The position numbers and the translations under genes were made by a program. From contig NC_088101.1 in the NCBI RefSeq assembly GCF_036370855.1, positions 35,178,585 to 35,242,584 on the forward strand: 64,000 bases of DNA, in the 5' to 3' direction. Source of the DNA: Dromaius novaehollandiae (lineage: Eukaryota; Chordata; Aves; Casuariiformes; Dromaiidae). The notes under the pieces were generated by a model. It searched no databases and was not told the origin of the DNA. It saw nothing but the letters and a program-made list of their open reading frames with translations. How positions within the stretch are numbered: the stretch's first letter is position 1; every line of letters begins with the position of its first letter. Of the stretch, positions 61,101 through 64,000 are shown one piece after another.

Positions 61101-64000
61101 TTGTCACACTGTGCTGAGACAGCTGCATACTAGTAGAAATTTCTGTTTACCACAATATAAAAGCAATAATGTAAACTGTAATGTCTGTGTACTGGAAGGA
61201 GATGTTTACAATGGTAGCGAATAAAGAATGAGTTATTCCAAAATATTGTCAACACAACATTAGTGTGTTATGGCTCTTTTTTTCTAGCTGGCCATGCTCT
61301 TTGTTCATACACATGCATTGTGATATAACAGGAAGTTTTATTCTATCTTCAGTTTTTTTCTAGTTTCTGAGAATCTGTTTTAGAGTTCTTCTAAGATTCT
61401 TTTCTGATAGGTACTGAGTTTGCATTTGTCTCTTTCCTAATAACTGTACAGCACAAATACTACATCTTTAGAAATGGTAGGCAGCAGAACACCTCTGTAC
61501 AGAAGCTGAACTGGATGGGGAAAAAGAGACAGGGTGGGGAGTAGAGGGAAACACAGCCAGAACAAATGTTACCTGGTTCACACACAACTTCTCATTTTTA
61601 AATTAGCATCTAAGACATGTACCTTAGATCAAGCACTGAAAGAAATGAGTAGTAGATTCAACTCTGACTGCAAGATCTGTGCAAAATACGTCTGTATTTA
61701 ACTCTCAAGGCTAGTCTGGTACCACAGAGAAATGTACTTACATGCAAGTCCACCTGAAGTGGTTATTGCTGTTGTAATGGAAAGTCGTAAAATGGGAAAG
61801 TCGGTGTTTCCTCCACATCTGATTAAAGCTTGTGTATTATGACCTTTAACCCTCCTTCCCTCCAATAAACTTCACAAAACTGTTTTTTCCTTACCAGTGT
61901 TACAGCTACAGTATGTTGTGTAGTCTCATTACAACTAGAGCCGTAAAGAAAGGTCTTCTGCTTTGCTAGCTGAGGGGCTTCTCCATATCTCTTACATCTT
62001 CGTTCTGTTCCTGACTCTAAAGACGAAGGCATCCCTTTTCCTCTTTTCAACTTTTTTTGGTCCCTACCAGAGGCAGAAGATCTTATTTCCTTGATCTATA
62101 TTATATACAAAAAGCATATTGGTCTGGAAGGAGACAGAGAGTTGTTTTGCTCATTTTCTGCAGCAAGAGAGCTGAACTGGTCTCCTTAATAATGGACCAG
62201 AAATTTGTTCACAGAATATAAGACAATCTTACACGGCAAGGCATGTACTGCTGTACTCTACTGCAAGCGGTAGAGTGTTATTGCTGCTTAAGGTGTGTCT
62301 TATTTCAGTTGCTCTTGAAATCCTAATTTTAAGAAGCTCTGTTTTAAGATTTATCTCCCAGCCTCCTACCAGCTATCTCCAGAATTGTTCCTGGGTTGCG
62401 TTTCTGATGCTTATGCTCCAAAACCGGTGAAATACACAAAAAGGATTTTGTTTGAAGTACTAGGAAAAGCTTTCTCAGAGTGAGAGTACAAGGGTTTTTG
62501 TTCTGGAGAGCAGGACTCCAGAAGCTGACTGGAGAGTGGGAGGAGAACTCTGGAGAAATTTTCTGGAGAAGGAATATATATATATATATATTTTTTTTTT
62601 AAACAAGAAAATATTTTACCTGTATTTCTTCTACCATGCCTTCCTCACCATGCAAACTATGTTAAGTAATTGACTCAGCTCCATTTGTATTTCTCAGGTG
62701 ATCTTTGTTTCTACTTTTGCATTTCGGAGACCAACTGCTCCTGTTAATGCACTGAAGTGCCACTACAAGAAAATTACAAGATCTCACCTGTAGGAATTTA
62801 TATCCCTTCAGAAGCATAAAACAGACCCTCTGCTACTGACCCCCATTCTCCCCACCCCGACCAACAAAACCCCCAGATATCAAGTTGTTCAGGTATGTAA
62901 ATACCAGTTATTTTAGAAAGTGGGAACAGGAATTAGGTATTCAGAGTATCTAAATTAAGATAGTGAGTACCCCAGAAGAGAGAGAAGAACTAGAGGTAAA
63001 TTTTCTTCTAATGTGACGTGCTTTGGTAAGTTATCTGCCACCATTTATTGAGAGCATTTTGCATTGCAATTAAGAATAACTTCCTGTACTTCATTCCCTG
63101 TATTCCCAGCACTGAAACATTCAAATGATGCTGCTGACTGATGTCCAGCACATGTATAATGCACTTTATTATTAGCCACATTCCAGTTTCATATCCTCTG
63201 CCACAGTTCTATTTGTTTAGAATATATATTTTCACTACTGAATAAAGCAACATTTTAAACAAGCATTAACAGTTGCAAGTCCTGTTTGAAGTACTCATAA
63301 CATTTGATTCCAGACTATCTTACCGGGAGGAAGTAACAGTAACATTTGTTCTTCCTACCACAGGATAAGGCTCAATAGTAGATGCAACTGCTTCAGTTTC
63401 ATTCTTGAATTATGCTTTGGCTCATGTCTAAACCAGCAAGCTCTGGTCACAGACCAGCTTCTCCCAAAGAGTCACCTGTTGACACCTAGGTTGGAGGGAA
63501 GGGCTGGCAAGGGGCCACGATAAGATTTTCTAGATAAGCATCAGGCCAGGATACAGGCATGCTATACCAGGGAGCTACCTCTTGATAGAGACTGAGCTGA
63601 CCTAACAGCCCCAACACTGTTCCTCAATGCTTTCTCAGTTTTTCAGATATTTCAGTCTAAGCCTGACTGTTTCATTTTCTGACAAAAAATGGATACAACA
63701 GCATCAAGTATTTGTTTACAGTTAATACTTCATTTCTGATAAAATGCATCTTCTATCTACAGCATACCCCATTATTACCAAATTACCAAGAACTAGAAAA
63801 GACAAGCTTACAGTTAACGCACTGACATGGGTACCAGAAGTTTGGAGAGTAAAGGCAGTGGAGTTGATCAACACGAATAAAACCCAAGTGGGTGGAGGCT
63901 TGGCAAGTTCTGCTTCCTACCTGTAATACATAGATACAACTACAGTACCTTCTCTTATCTATGGCTTTTTTTATTTATGCAAGTTGTAGGCTTACAGTGC
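58131..64000. other. Gene-free right end of the window (UCP1 position in mammals)
   Basis: About 5.9 kb with no supported exon on either strand. The open frames here are short and carry no mitochondrial-carrier signature. It includes a short (TA)n run near 62575-62590. In mammals UCP1 and then TBC1D9 follow ELMOD2; neither is visible here, though untranslated sequence of TBC1D9 could not be recognised. Confidence 0.55.

Noticed and set aside
1-64000. CRISPR arrays, operons, ribosome binding sites, tRNA or rRNA genes
   Set aside because: The window is vertebrate nuclear DNA; no regularly spaced repeat array or cloverleaf-forming tRNA with A and B boxes was recognised by eye.

Overview
This is a vertebrate nuclear window and almost certainly comes from a bird. 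It has long AT-rich introns, three CpG-island promoters, intron-split genes with consensus splice sites, and two fragments with the characteristic 3' end of the CR1 LINEs of birds and other sauropsids. The gene order (an MGAT4D gene on the minus strand, head-to-head with ELMOD2 on the plus strand) matches the vertebrate CLGN - MGAT4D - ELMOD2 - (UCP1) - TBC1D9 neighbourhood of human 4q31. Gene names below rest on exon-by-exon translation compared with family proteins known to me. No database search was possible.

Layout. Bases 1-900 hold a CR1 fragment and no coding exon. A CpG island at about 950-1960 carries an NRF1-type palindrome and four CCAAT boxes; by synteny it is probably the promoter of CLGN, whose body would lie to the left, but no CLGN exon is visible. 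After an intergenic stretch, 5323-44242 on the minus strand is a complete 15-exon MGAT4D-type gene. Its exons join in frame to 535 codons: a type II membrane anchor, a coiled-coil stem, a GT54 catalytic domain with a Leu-Glu-Asp-Asp metal-site motif, and a C-terminal lectin-like domain. Its promoter is the CpG island at about 43750-44420. A 4.2 kb spacer without genes follows. The ELMOD2 CpG island (about 48600-49440) contains a 19-unit GGGGCA hexanucleotide repeat. ELMOD2 (coding 49448-56548, plus strand, eight coding exons, 297 aa) encodes an ELMO-domain GAP for ARL2/ARF GTPases with its catalytic arginine at residue 167. Its 3' UTR probably ends near 57465. The last 6.5 kb is gene-free apart from a second CR1 end. 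Mammals carry UCP1 in this interval; no UCP1 exon is visible here.

The genes do not form a pathway. MGAT4D belongs to N-glycan branching in the Golgi, ELMOD2 regulates ARF-family GTPases at the ER, lipid droplets and mitochondria, and CLGN is an ER lectin chaperone. The most interesting points are: a full-length MGAT4D with the C-terminal domain that the mammalian protein lacks; a C9orf72-like GGGGCA repeat in the ELMOD2 promoter; a CCAAT/GGC array resembling ER-stress elements at the presumed CLGN promoter; several perfect long palindromes in introns; and two coding-like open stretches inside MGAT4D intron 1 that I cannot identify.
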